NCBI GenBank assembly: GCA_029288365.1 | Contig: JARIHI010000001.1 | Location: forward strand, 1 to 57,469 | Direction: 5' to 3' | DNA length: 57,469 bases | From: Candidatus Saccharimonadota bacterium | GTDB lineage: Bacteria; Patescibacteriota; Saccharimonadia; Saccharimonadales; UBA4665 | Shown here: positions 28,946 to 36,453 of the stretch, piece after piece | Position numbering within the stretch: position 1 is the stretch's first letter | How the letters are laid out: each line of letters opens with the position of its first letter | Program-made: the position numbers and the translations under genes | The notes under the pieces: generated by a model | Databases searched by the model: none | Told to the model about the DNA's origin: nothing | What the model saw: the letters and a program-made list of their open reading frames with translations, nothing else

Positions 28946-29740
28946 ATGGATTATTCAGTTACATTTCACAATCTAATAACCACCATTTCTATTAGCCCCG
29001 AGGTATCACTGAAACAGGCCCGATTTGAATACAGCAGAAGTGGTGGCTCAAAGAACCCCGATAATGGGAAAGTGTATCCCGAAATAAGAGGTATGGAAGT
29101 ATTTTGTCACTTAGACAAAGAACCAGACGAAACGCGTAAAGTTCAAGAAGAGCTAGAGATAGCACTCTATTTAGCAGAAGAGATATTCACGGGACTTGTA
29201 GCTACTACGCAAGAAGAATGTTATCTGGCTAGACCAATTACGTGTACCTATAAAGGCAAGCTTTACACGGTTAGTGACGGCTTTTGGAGCGAAATTATAC
29301 CACCAGATAACGTGTATATGGGCGGCGAAGCATATCTAGACGATGTAAGTTTCATTGATGAAAATAAGAATTTTCACCCAATGTTCCACTTCTATCGTGC
29401 TGCCAAAGATGAAACCAACTCGAAGGATTACAGAGCACTGAATGCATGGCGATTTCTGGAAGCTCTACACGGAAAGAGCGATAGTGACTTAGTTGAACAT
29501 CTAATAAACACTGAGAAACAACCTGAGAAAATTGTCAAAGACTTCTATAAGAACATCCGCTGCGCAGTTGCGCATGCAAAACTAATTAAAACAAAACCAG
29601 GTACACAAAAAGTAATACTACCTAGAGCGTTTGAAACGGAATTTGATGGCGGCTTATTCTGGGATTTAATTCAAATGCTTAAGTACCTCGACGACGTGGT
29701 AAAGAAGCTTAATCCAACTACAACTGATATAGCTCGTTAA
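28946..29740 (+). CDS. Unknown protein with possible HEPN-type motif
   Basis: The 264-residue protein has an N-terminal beta-rich half (about 1-140) and a helical C-terminal half. NIRCAVAHAKL near 212 gives R-x4-H, as in HEPN nucleases, within a helix flanked by polar residues. It is the only plus-strand gene in this group and is divergent from the gene at 27956. No catalytic or binding domain of the N-terminal half is recognised. A defence function is a hypothesis from the motif and from the neighbouring genes. Confidence 0.45.
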   Translation: MDYSVTFHNLITTISISPEVSLKQARFEYSRSGGSKNPDNGKVYPEIRGMEVFCHLDKEPDETRKVQEELEIALYLAEEIFTGLVATTQEECYLARPITCTYKGKLYTVSDGFWSEIIPPDNVYMGGEAYLDDVSFIDENKNFHPMFHFYRAAKDETNSKDYRALNAWRFLEALHGKSDSDLVEHLINTEKQPEKIVKDFYKNIRCAVAHAKLIKTKPGTQKVILPRAFETEFDGGLFWDLIQMLKYLDDVVKKLNPTTTDIAR

Positions 29741-29861
29741 TACAGGTTAAAACCTGTTTGGATTATTATCATCTTCTCTGTTAAGGCACGGACTTTCTAA
29801 CTTTTTCGTCTCGTCTCTTATCGCTAGGAATTAGAAATGTTAAAACCCGAAATTAACAGAT

Positions 29862-29884
29862 AAAAAAGAGCCCTTTCGGGCTCT
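29862..29884 (-). terminator. Terminator after tRNA-Gly
   Basis: AGAGCCC (29867-29873) pairs with GGGCTCT (29878-29884) over a four-base loop, followed on the minus strand by a T-run (29862-29867). Confidence 0.85.
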
Positions 29885-29895
29885 AAAATTGCGAA

Positions 29896-29972
29896 TGGTG
29901 CGGGTGAGGGGACTCTAACCCCTGGCCTCATCCTTGGCAAGGATGCGCTCTAAACAACTGAGCTACACCCGC
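29896..29972 (-). tRNA. tRNA-Gly (anticodon GCC)
   Basis: The acceptor GCGGGTG pairs with CACCCGC and the anticodon loop reads TTGCCAA (GCC). CCA is encoded at 29896-29898. A TATAAT lies about 20 bases upstream. Its 5' part (29948-29974) is repeated exactly at 30133-30159, within a separate element. Confidence 0.93.
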
Positions 29973-30023
29973 ATGTATAAGTTTGTATGAATTATAAAGG
30001 TTATGGGGTATTTTTTGGAAGCG

Positions 30024-30159
30024 CATCCTTGGCCTGGCAAGAATGGCCACATCCTGCGGCCCCGAAACTTCGCTATCCAGCAACAAGTTGCTGTCGGAAG
30101 ATTTCCTTGCGAACTGCCACTGGCAGCTCTCACTCTAAACAACTGAGCTACACCCGCAT
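30024..30159 (-). repeat. tRNA-fragment-embedded structured element, copy A
   Basis: The core (about 30058-30133) resembles a second copy at 56840-56913. On the minus strand it starts with the tRNA-Gly 5' half (30133-30159, 27 bases identical to 29948-29974). It then forms an 8-bp hairpin around CTGCC/GGCAG, a conserved GCAAGGAAA, and a CAGCAA-CTTG-TTGCTG hairpin. The left side (30024-30045) recalls the tRNA-Gly anticodon arm. It is followed by the intact tRNA-Gly gene, and a promoter lies upstream at 30170. See the finding on compensatory changes. Confidence 0.6.
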
Positions 30160-30169
30160 GACTCGAAGT

Positions 30170-30197
30170 ATTATAGCGTACGACTACTGTTTTACAA
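30170..30197 (-). promoter_or_regulatory. Promoter upstream of element A
   Basis: TTGTAA (30192-30197) and TATAAT (30170-30175) on the minus strand are 16 bases apart. It would start a transcript through the duplicated tRNA half and element A, toward tRNA-Gly. Confidence 0.5.
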
Positions 30198-30237
30198 ATA
30201 TAAATTTGTCTACGTTGTGCTTGATAGGGATGAAGCA

Positions 30238-30313
30238 GGCTGGGGGTCGGAAGATATAACTTCCTCTTACCGACCCCCAGCCAGTCCACGAAACGAGTAC
30301 CCCGAAAGGTACT
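30238..30313 (-). other. Inverted repeats downstream of a GC-rich gene
   Basis: A perfect 13-bp inverted repeat (30238-30250 with 30270-30282) has a 19-base loop, and a 6-bp hairpin AGTACC/GGTACT lies at 30296-30313, just after the stop codon of the gene at 30314-30844. No U-run follows on the minus strand. It could act as a transcript-protecting structure or as an atypical terminator. Confidence 0.55.
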
Positions 30314-30844
30314 TCACGCCGTGGCTGTCGCCAGTTCTGCCACCCGTGGGGTGACGATCTCGACGACTGGTTGCGCTCTCTTGGTGGTTCTGCCCATGGC
30401 GATCAGCTCCTCCACCAGCGCGAGCGCGGCAGCGTGGGTCTGATCTGTGTGCCGACGGATCGAGCGTGCCGCACAGGTGCCGGCGGCCTCGATGCCGAAG
30501 CGAGAGTCTGGCGACTCTCGTCGCGAGAACACCCGTCGCGAGCACGACTGACGCATCTCGTCGATCCACTCGAGGCAGCGACGTTCGCGCATCTGCTCGA
30601 TCTCCGGGGTCGCCCTGGTGCCGACGACCTCCGACGCGTAGCGGTAGAGGGTCTGACGACGCGTGTCGTCCACACGGTCGTTGTAGGCGCGCATGAAGCC
30701 GATGATGACCGGGCAGACGCTGGCCGGGCGGTCTGTGAACGGCTCGCCTGCGAGCATGGAGGCCAGCTCCATGACGCACGCACCCTCGCCAGGCCCACCA
30801 TGTTTTCCCTTGCTGAGGCGCATCGTTTGATGCGATGGAGTCAC
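30314..30844 (-). CDS. GC-rich orphan, actinobacteria-like conserved protein
   Basis: A GTG start at 30844 follows AAAGGA by eight bases, giving 176 residues. The N-terminal half (KGKHGG near 12, GACVMELASMLAGEPFTDRP near 21-40, CPVIIGFMRAYND near 44-56) closely recalls a family common in actinobacteria, whose function I do not know. The C-terminal half is Arg/Ala-rich and helical. Codons are sharply G/C-ending compared with all neighbours. It has its own promoter, a leader with hairpins (30874-30888) and a structured trailer. Long frames in other registers (30267-30779, 30371-30883) are shadows. Confidence 0.7.
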   Translation of the reverse strand: MTPSHQTMRLSKGKHGGPGEGACVMELASMLAGEPFTDRPASVCPVIIGFMRAYNDRVDDTRRQTLYRYASEVVGTRATPEIEQMRERRCLEWIDEMRQSCSRRVFSRRESPDSRFGIEAAGTCAARSIRRHTDQTHAAALALVEELIAMGRTTKRAQPVVEIVTPRVAELATATA

Positions 30845-30986
30845 TGCAACTATCCTTTCGTCGGTCCGCGGATACTGGTCTAACCAGTCCTCAATCCACC
30901 ATAGAATGAGAGCGGAAGTATAGTCTTGTATATCTAGGTCAAGTCTACGCCTCCGCTTTCATCTGTTGTTAAAGTACACTTTTTAT

Positions 30987-31014
30987 ATTATAGTATTTTT
31001 AATTGTATTGTCAA
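30987..31014 (-). promoter_or_regulatory. Consensus sigma-70 promoter of the GC-rich gene
   Basis: TTGACA (31009-31014) and TATAAT (30987-30992) on the minus strand, 16 bases apart, are both perfect consensus hexamers. The leader of about 135 bases holds an AGCGGA/TCCGCT pair (30911-30957) and an ACTGGT/ACCAGT hairpin (30874-30888). Confidence 0.75.
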
Positions 31015-31078
31015 TAATGCAGATAGTCAGCATCTTGCTTGAGTTATTTGGTTGTCCAGTTCTCGTCTGAAAGCCAAG

Positions 31079-31102
31079 AAAAAACCCGACATAAAGTCGG
31101 GC
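31079..31102 (-). terminator. Terminator after tRNA-Phe
   Basis: CCCGAC (31086-31091) pairs with GTCGGG (31097-31102), followed on the minus strand by a T-run. Confidence 0.85.
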
Positions 31103-31110
31103 ACTTTCGT

Positions 31111-31185
31111 GGTGGCTCCTCCCAGACTCGAACTGGGGACACAAGGCTCTTCAGGCCTCTGCTCTACCAACTGAGCTAAAGAGCC
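31111..31185 (-). tRNA. tRNA-Phe (anticodon GAA)
   Basis: The acceptor GGCTCTT pairs with AGGAGCC (one G-U) and the anticodon loop reads CTGAAGA, giving GAA. CCA is encoded at 31111-31113. A terminator follows at 31079-31102. Confidence 0.94.
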
Positions 31186-31238
31186 AGGTCAAGCGAACTT
31201 CATCATTGTACCGTAACAGGGGCAAGTACGCAATCCTG

Positions 31239-32516
31239 CTACACTTGTTTGTCTATGAATTCTTGGCAAAATCGTTCGAAGACCGCATTGGTCCATCCAA
31301 ACCCGGTCTGCGAAGGATACACTCCACGAACCGGCGGCTTGTCCGGTGCCACTATATTGTATTTTTCCAAAAAAACCGCGTGGTGATTAAACCAATCTAA
31401 ATTAGTCTTTATCCATTTTCTGGCAATCCGCTCGGCATCTTTGTGGTAACCATAACGCTGTAGCCCTTTCACTACAATAAAATGCAGCGGCGCCCATCCG
31501 TTCGGATGCGCCCACTGGGTTGGCAAAGCGCCTGGCACATACTGAGCCAGTGGCAAAGCATCGGTTGTAGCCAACCCGCCTTTATTTTCGAAGCGACGTA
31601 GTGATTTAACCAGCGCTGCGGCCTGGCCTCTATCTACCATGCCTGCCCAGAGTGGATAATACGCTGCCAGTGAATTAATATTACCGCGCTTCTTTTTGGC
31701 ATAGTTATAGTCGTAATACAAGCCGCGTGCCTTATCCCACATAAGTTTATTCATGGTTTTGGCTCGAGTTTTAGCGGCAAGTTCCCACTTGGCAATCTCG
31801 CGTTTGTCATTAAATATTCGGGCGGCGGCGGCAAAGTCCATTTCGTACTTGTATAGCAAGGCATTTAGATCCGCTGGCAAACAATCCAAAGCTCTGCGAT
31901 TAAATCGAGGTGTCATGTCCCAGCCACTCTCCGCCTCGGCCAGGTCATGGAGCATATTGATATCATAGTATCGACTCAAGCCTTGATATACTTGCCGCCA
32001 ATGGGGCTTTGCTGTACCCATCCAGACAGTTTCATATTCTTGCTTGGCTACTTCGATTCGATCTCTTAGCCAATCTTTGTCTAGTTTGTAGGCATTGTAT
32101 ATATCAAATATAAAACTCGTTAGCATGGGTGGCTGTGAACGACCCATCAAATAAGTTCGGGAAGCATTTGGTATGGTATGAAATCGCAGAAACATAGTTT
32201 CTAGGTTATCCAAAATTCCCATGACCAGGTCTTTGTGCTCTTCATCAAGCATACCTTGCACCATAAAGTAGCTGTCCCAATAGTACATTTCGTTGAAGTC
32301 AAACTCGTGACCTTCCTCGCTGGCCGGTACAAGGTATGGGTTAGGTAAGCCGATAAGACTACCCTCGTCTTTAGTATTGACGCGCTGCAGCTTTCCCCAG
32401 TAGGCATGTATGTACGCCCGGGCTGGCTTTACGTCCTCGACGTGCAGAGTTGTATCATGCCCAAAAGAAAACAGGCCAGTTTTGCTAACAATTTTTTTTG
32501 CTTTTTCCCCTATCAT
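31239..32516 (-). CDS. Trehalase family glycoside hydrolase (GH37-like)
   Basis: Trehalases split trehalose into two glucoses. The signatures are present in a 425-residue protein: FDFNEMYYWDSYF near 70-85 (family F-E-x-Y-x-W-D-x-Y), ESGWDMTPRF near 205 and QWAHPNGWAP near 345. The order and spacing suit the (alpha/alpha)6 barrel. The catalytic Asp lies in ESGWD. There is no signal peptide, so it is cytoplasmic. The size is smaller than in most GH37 enzymes, and activity on another disaccharide is possible. It stands alone. Confidence 0.85.
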   Translation of the reverse strand: MIGEKAKKIVSKTGLFSFGHDTTLHVEDVKPARAYIHAYWGKLQRVNTKDEGSLIGLPNPYLVPASEEGHEFDFNEMYYWDSYFMVQGMLDEEHKDLVMGILDNLETMFLRFHTIPNASRTYLMGRSQPPMLTSFIFDIYNAYKLDKDWLRDRIEVAKQEYETVWMGTAKPHWRQVYQGLSRYYDINMLHDLAEAESGWDMTPRFNRRALDCLPADLNALLYKYEMDFAAAARIFNDKREIAKWELAAKTRAKTMNKLMWDKARGLYYDYNYAKKKRGNINSLAAYYPLWAGMVDRGQAAALVKSLRRFENKGGLATTDALPLAQYVPGALPTQWAHPNGWAPLHFIVVKGLQRYGYHKDAERIARKWIKTNLDWFNHHAVFLEKYNIVAPDKPPVRGVYPSQTGFGWTNAVFERFCQEFIDKQV

Positions 32517-32569
32517 ATAGGTTTAAGACTAAGAGGTATAAACATACAAGTCAAGAAAAAGCTTAAACT

Positions 32570-32731
32570 TTACCAGGTAGTGGCTAAGTGCCATAAATTG
32601 CAATATTTACAACGGTAAGGCTTTACGCGAATACCATGTTGGTAGCGGGCCACAGTAGCAGCTGCTTGTGCCGCTTTTTGCGAGTCAAAAGCTATCTTAT
32701 CGACGCATGGTAAAGCCGCAGATTCTTCCAT
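32570..32731 (-). CDS. Small zinc-ribbon-like protein
   Basis: The ATG at 32731 starts a 53-residue frame that ends at 32570. Its C-terminus reads PYRCKYCNLWHL, a CxxC knuckle with a following His as a likely zinc ligand; a further cysteine lies near residue 9. The central part is an Ala-rich helix. Such small zinc-finger ORFs are common in this kind of genome. Function unknown. Confidence 0.6.
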   Translation of the reverse strand: MEESAALPCVDKIAFDSQKAAQAAATVARYQHGIRVKPYRCKYCNLWHLATTW

Positions 32732-32778
32732 TGCCCTATCATAGCAAATACTGCTACGTTGTATATTTGGAGCTTATT

Positions 32779-32934
32779 TCATTCATTTTTTTCAGGTGCC
32801 TTACCGCCTTCGCGACGTGCCTTACTTAAGCCAACAGCTACGGCTTGTTTATTGCTTTTGTACTTGCCCTTATGCTTATGCTCGTGCATTGCTTTACGTA
32901 CTTCTTCTTGAGCTTTCTCGCCATATTTAGCCAT
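32779..32934 (-). CDS. Small basic protein (DUF6496-like)
   Basis: The ATG at 32934 is supported by AAGAGGTAAGAG upstream; a longer in-frame start is rejected. The 51 residues are rich in Lys, His, Glu and Ala. The C-terminal part KSNKQAVAVGLSKARREGGK is typical of DUF6496-type proteins. It shares the K(x)AVAVG block with the next gene upstream (32939-33100), so the two look like paralogues. Its basic character suggests nucleic-acid binding; function unknown. Confidence 0.7.
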   Translation of the reverse strand: MAKYGEKAQEEVRKAMHEHKHKGKYKSNKQAVAVGLSKARREGGKAPEKNE

Positions 32935-32938
32935 ACTC

Positions 32939-33100
32939 TTACCTCTTGCCTTTCCGCTTGATTGATCCGCTGGCATGAGCGCGCTCAATCTTATTGTGGC
33001 CCACCGCTACCGCCAACTTATGCCCGCGATAGCGGCGTTCACGTCGATGGATATGCATATTTTCATGCGTTTCTTCGGGTTCGTATCCATAGTTTGTCAT
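32939..33100 (-). CDS. Small basic protein, paralogue of the downstream gene
   Basis: The 53-residue frame (ATG at 33100) has an acidic start (YEPEETHEN), then a very basic middle rich in His and Arg, and the block KLAVAVGHNK also found in the DUF6496-like neighbour. Its stop lies four bases before that neighbour's ATG, so the ribosome site of the next gene is within this one. The two are probably co-translated. Confidence 0.6.
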   Translation of the reverse strand: MTNYGYEPEETHENMHIHRRERRYRGHKLAVAVGHNKIERAHASGSIKRKGKR

Positions 33101-33112
33101 GACGATCTCCGT

Positions 33113-33478
33113 TTAGCCGAGTAGAGCTACTGTCTTGTTTGAGAGCTGAGATTTAATATCGTCAATCTCTCCAGGAGATATAGCCTTTTTTAGCGCGTGC
33201 CAGGTGACTTTGATTTGTTTCTTGGCATGGTTCTCGTCTATATTTTGTAAATCCATAAACTGCTGTAGCATATCAACTTTTCGATCTTCACTAGTCGAAC
33301 GGACAGACAGTGCGATGTCTTTGAGCTCGGTGGGCAGCTGACTTGCAAAGTCTTTGCGCTCACCCTCGGTCAAGCGTACCGCCAAGCTTTCCACCATTAG
33401 CTGCAGCGCATCTTGAGATTCGGCATCCGAAAAGCCCGAATCGTGCTGTATCCGTTTTATCAGCTCACGATATTTCAT
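33113..33478 (-). CDS. DUF2267 family protein
   Basis: The start at 33478 (121 residues) follows GGGAGGA by six bases; the longer upstream frame runs over that site. The protein is helical: MKYRELIKRIQHDSGFSDAESQDAL begins the family pattern, and LTEGERKDFASQLP near 53 is the second conserved block. DUF2267 proteins are soluble and of unknown role. It lies upstream of the small basic genes and may be co-transcribed. Confidence 0.85.
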   Translation of the reverse strand: MKYRELIKRIQHDSGFSDAESQDALQLMVESLAVRLTEGERKDFASQLPTELKDIALSVRSTSEDRKVDMLQQFMDLQNIDENHAKKQIKVTWHALKKAISPGEIDDIKSQLSNKTVALLG

Positions 33479-33582
33479 AGGCATATCCTCCCACTTACGG
33501 TACTTCTCATTGTGAGGCATTACAACTGCATAGCTATGAGCTTTTTTACATACGGACAACGAGCCTTAGTGTTAAAGACTTT

Positions 33583-34341
33583 CTATTGATGCATCTTCTT
33601 GTATTCGGTTATTAGCTTTTTCTTTTTACTGTCTACGAAGGTTTTTTCGGAAATCTGTTTTTCCTTACGATTTTTGCGTTCATACAGTTTTAAGTTGGCA
33701 TTTTGCTGAGTAATCTTTATGCCTTTAAAAACGTACTTACCGTGTTTGTCGGTTTTGGCACGCTTGATTTTCTTCCCATTCACAGCAAGTACAACTTCAC
33801 GATTGGGTTTATACTTCCCCTTAATGTCATACTTATTTTTCTTTTTTGTAGCTACAATACCGGATATATTCGCAACTGGCTTGATGCGTTTACCAATTAC
33901 AGTAACTTTAGTGATCGGCTTGGCGACTATCTCTGTTTTCTTAGTGACTCTACCTGTTTCTACGTTGTCAGTATACGTAACCTCTATATAGTTTCGTTTT
34001 ATGCCGGCAACGCCTGCCTGGGTAATTTTCCGGAATCCTACATACTCCTTACCTGTCTTTCTCACGCGACTTTGATAGGCTATAGATTCATCACTTATAA
34101 TAGTCTTTTTGCTAATAACCGGTATGCGCCGACTAGGTATGGTGGGCGTCTGTGGCGTAGATTTATTGGGGCATTCAGAATAGTAACCCAAGTCGCCACA
34201 CACATAGCTACCCGTATCACTCGGGCACGAATGCCATCGGTGACACCCATCTCTATGAGCGCTAACAAGCGTAACAGAAAATAATAATCCTCCCGCTACG
34301 AGAACTCCGGCCACCAATAGCCGTTGTATTAAGATTTTCAT
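33583..34341 (-). CDS. Exported G5-domain protein with cysteine-rich module
   Basis: A signal peptide (about 1-28) precedes HRDGCHRWHSCPSDTG, a His/Cys module of about 30 residues, also seen at the ends of some secreted nucleases and probably metal-binding. A G5-like domain follows (about 75-145, beta-rich, with VTYTDN), then a basic carboxypeptidase-regulatory-like beta domain (about 160-220) and a Lys-rich tail. G5 domains bind sugars on cell walls. It is transcribed away from the LPKTG protein at 34504, and both probably act at the cell surface. Confidence 0.7.
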   Translation of the reverse strand: MKILIQRLLVAGVLVAGGLLFSVTLVSAHRDGCHRWHSCPSDTGSYVCGDLGYYSECPNKSTPQTPTIPSRRIPVISKKTIISDESIAYQSRVRKTGKEYVGFRKITQAGVAGIKRNYIEVTYTDNVETGRVTKKTEIVAKPITKVTVIGKRIKPVANISGIVATKKKNKYDIKGKYKPNREVVLAVNGKKIKRAKTDKHGKYVFKGIKITQQNANLKLYERKNRKEKQISEKTFVDSKKKKLITEYKKMHQ

Positions 34342-34503
34342 CTAAGCAAATTATAGATGTAAAACGTTAAATAAATCTTAAATATTCAATTTTCTTTAAA
34401 TTTATTTAAACTATTTCTTATAAAAATTACGCGGAGTGTGAATTACTTTACTGAAACCAGCCCTATACACCTTATAGGCTTAGAGATATAAGGAGGGAAG
34501 AGC

Positions 34504-35406
34504 GTGACTACACATGTTGCACGACTGAAACATACAACGTATAGCATTATCCTGGGCGTTATTGGTCTTTTGCTCATTTCTGCCAGTTTTTATATACCCT
34601 CCGCCCATGCTCTTACTTTAGATGCACAGCGTGACTGCGACGCCAATGCCGTAATCAAATGTGGAGCGTTAAGCACCGAGGAGCTCTTGCAAAAATACAA
34701 TAACCAACCTGATGTACAAGCTATCTTTGGTCAATTTGGTATCAGTGCGCAAGATATGGCACAAATAGGCTCTACTGCCGTTGCCGGCACTGTAAACCGT
34801 GATGGACAAGTTACCGTCAATGGAAAAGTAATAGCAACCAATGCCACAACAGCAGGGCGTCAAAACATCTCAGGTAGCACGCAGACAACTGGTGGTGGCA
34901 GCCAGTTTTATATGCGCTCACCCAGTGCATCTTTTCAGACCCACAGACTCAAAGCTTTTGTGGTAAAAGGTAAAAACGGTCAGTTTGCTTTTGCAATTTT
35001 GGCAAGCTGCGGCAACCCGGTTAAAGCCAAGCCTGTACATGTGGTACATCGTCCTGCACCACCAGCTCCGGTAAAACCAAAGCCCAAACAACCCAAATCA
35101 CAGCCCGCTCCTCAGCAGCAACAACAGCAACAGCAAAGTCAGTCACAGCAACAATCAATAACGATCAATCAAACCACACCTCCGCCACCCACGCCACCTA
35201 CCGTACAAAAAACTGTTGAAAAGGTACAGGTACCTGTACCCACTACCGTTGTACAGCCTGTAGCTACGCCTGCTCCAGCTCCTGTCGAAGAGCTACCCAA
35301 AACCGGCATAGAAACCACTGGCAGCACTCTAGGTATTGCTGGGTTAGCAACCCTCGGAGGTACTTTACTTCACTTCCTATACGTCCGTCGCAAAAGTACT
35401 TTATAA
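34504..35406 (+). CDS. LPKTG-type sortase-anchored surface protein
   Basis: A GTG start follows AAGGAGGG, a strong site. The signal peptide ends near residue 37 (SAHA). A Cys-containing domain (about 40-175) is followed by a Pro/Gln/Lys-rich spacer (about 180-260), with poly-Gln runs and paired VPVPT motifs. It ends in LPKTG near 270, a hydrophobic helix and RRK, the sorting signal read by sortases. The protein would be covalently attached to the cell wall of a Gram-positive-type envelope. The sortase gene is not in this window. The flank to 34342 holds no ORF. Confidence 0.85.
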   Translation: MTTHVARLKHTTYSIILGVIGLLLISASFYIPSAHALTLDAQRDCDANAVIKCGALSTEELLQKYNNQPDVQAIFGQFGISAQDMAQIGSTAVAGTVNRDGQVTVNGKVIATNATTAGRQNISGSTQTTGGGSQFYMRSPSASFQTHRLKAFVVKGKNGQFAFAILASCGNPVKAKPVHVVHRPAPPAPVKPKPKQPKSQPAPQQQQQQQQSQSQQQSITINQTTPPPPTPPTVQKTVEKVQVPVPTTVVQPVATPAPAPVEELPKTGIETTGSTLGIAGLATLGGTLLHFLYVRRKSTL

Positions 35407-35465
35407 TAAATAAATTTCTTAAGATTTTTCACCAGTAGTTATATGCGATCCGGAGGTTGCAGAAC

Positions 35466-35966
35466 CTAATATGGCCATTCTTTGGTTTGTGTGCTTGTGA
35501 GTATAGGCTGCCCATTGTAGACCACTGCGTGTTCTGCCCAGTACGACTCGCTTTGCTCGGTAGCTTCATCGGTTCCTGGGATTGCCGGAAACGTCTTCCC
35601 AATCCAAACGCTTCTTAATTCATAATCTCCGTCACTATCCTGGTATAAAACAATTGATAAAAATGAGGTCGGACTAGTTTTTCGGTTTTTGACAAACCGA
35701 GTATACGCGCTGGACTTGGATTGCTTAGCATAAAAAATAATATCTTTTTCGCGTGTTTTTAGCAGCTCTTCATAACCAATTGTTCGACCCATATCCTGCT
35801 CAAGGCTTATCTGCGGCGTAGTAAGGTTCAAAGATTCCACTACTTCTTTAATAAGCGTAACCAAGTGTGGCTGACGACTTATCTGTATAGCTACTGGCGT
35901 TTGAATTAGGTAAGTATATATTTGTTTCTTGTTCGCGGATACTGCAATGACGTGCTTCTTAGACAT
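35466..35966 (-). CDS. Conserved protein of unknown function
   Basis: The 166-residue protein has an ATG preceded by GAGGG. The N-terminal half mixes strands and helices, and the C-terminal half includes SVWIGKTFPAIPGTDEAT near 115-135, a block I associate with conserved Patescibacteria proteins of unknown role. It is soluble with no catalytic motif. It follows a 20-residue ORF in what looks like an operon. Confidence 0.55.
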   Translation of the reverse strand: MSKKHVIAVSANKKQIYTYLIQTPVAIQISRQPHLVTLIKEVVESLNLTTPQISLEQDMGRTIGYEELLKTREKDIIFYAKQSKSSAYTRFVKNRKTSPTSFLSIVLYQDSDGDYELRSVWIGKTFPAIPGTDEATEQSESYWAEHAVVYNGQPILTSTQTKEWPY

Positions 35967-35987
35967 ACAACTTTCCCTCAGCTCCGC

Positions 35988-36050
35988 CTAAACTTTTGGC
36001 TTGACCTGTTTAGGCTTCTTGACTTCTTTTCGGCCTTTATCTTTTGGCAT
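35988..36050 (-). CDS. 20-residue basic ORF
   Basis: The ATG at 36050 is preceded by AGGAG at ideal distance and followed by 19 more residues, mostly Lys/Arg/Pro/Val, before a stop at 35988. It lies just upstream of the gene at 35466-35966. It could be a small basic protein or a leader peptide; the strong ribosome site is the only support. Confidence 0.35.
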   Translation of the reverse strand: MPKDKGRKEVKKPKQVKPKV

Positions 36051-36104
36051 AGTTTTCTCCTAGCTTGATCAGAGCCTGGCATATGCTAGGCTCTGAGCGG
36101 TTAA

Positions 36105-36242
36105 TTAGTTTGCTTCGGGTTTTGGGGCCGAAGTATCTTCCTCGGTGGTTTTCGTTTCCTCCGCTGGCTTGTCTTCGTTACGGATATACTCCGAAATACG
36201 AACTTTAGGTTTATAAGTTTTAGTTGGAGTTAGTACAGACAT
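36105..36242 (-). CDS. Small acidic-tailed protein
   Basis: The probable start at 36242 gives 45 residues. A Lys/Thr-rich N-terminus (TPTKTYKPKVRISEY) is followed by a Glu/Thr/Pro tail. It is probably disordered. An inverted repeat CAGAGCCT/AGGCTCTG (36070-36095) lies just after the stop. Function unknown. The stretch 36297-36423 holds nothing I can support. Confidence 0.4.
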   Translation of the reverse strand: MSVLTPTKTYKPKVRISEYIRNEDKPAEETKTTEEDTSAPKPEAN

Positions 36243-36423
36243 TGTGAGTTGCCCTTTCATAGAAATGTTGATGAACCGTCGTAGCCCAGGCAACAATCTT
36301 TATGCGACTCCTCATAGATGTTTAGTGTTGTAGCTGTCTAAGTTACTTCTTAGTATACGCTTCAAGGTGTATTTAACCTAACATACCGCTTGATGATACT
36401 CCTTGAAAAATGATTAATAAAGC

Positions 36424-36443
36424 AAAAACCCGACCTAAGTCGG
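36424..36443 (-). terminator. Terminator after tmRNA
   Basis: CCGAC (36430-36434) pairs with GTCGG (36439-36443), and a T-run on the minus strand follows (36424-36428). Confidence 0.8.
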
Positions 36444-36453
36444 ATCCTTATTT

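Noticed and set aside
30024-30159. Group I intron inside a tRNA-Gly gene
   Set aside because: The insert is far too short, no catalytic core elements are visible, and the downstream tRNA half is not contiguous.
30267-30883. Several long frames on both strands over the 30-kb GC-rich gene
   Set aside because: GC-rich DNA has few stops in any frame. Only the 30314-30844 frame shows recognisable conserved blocks and a ribosome site.
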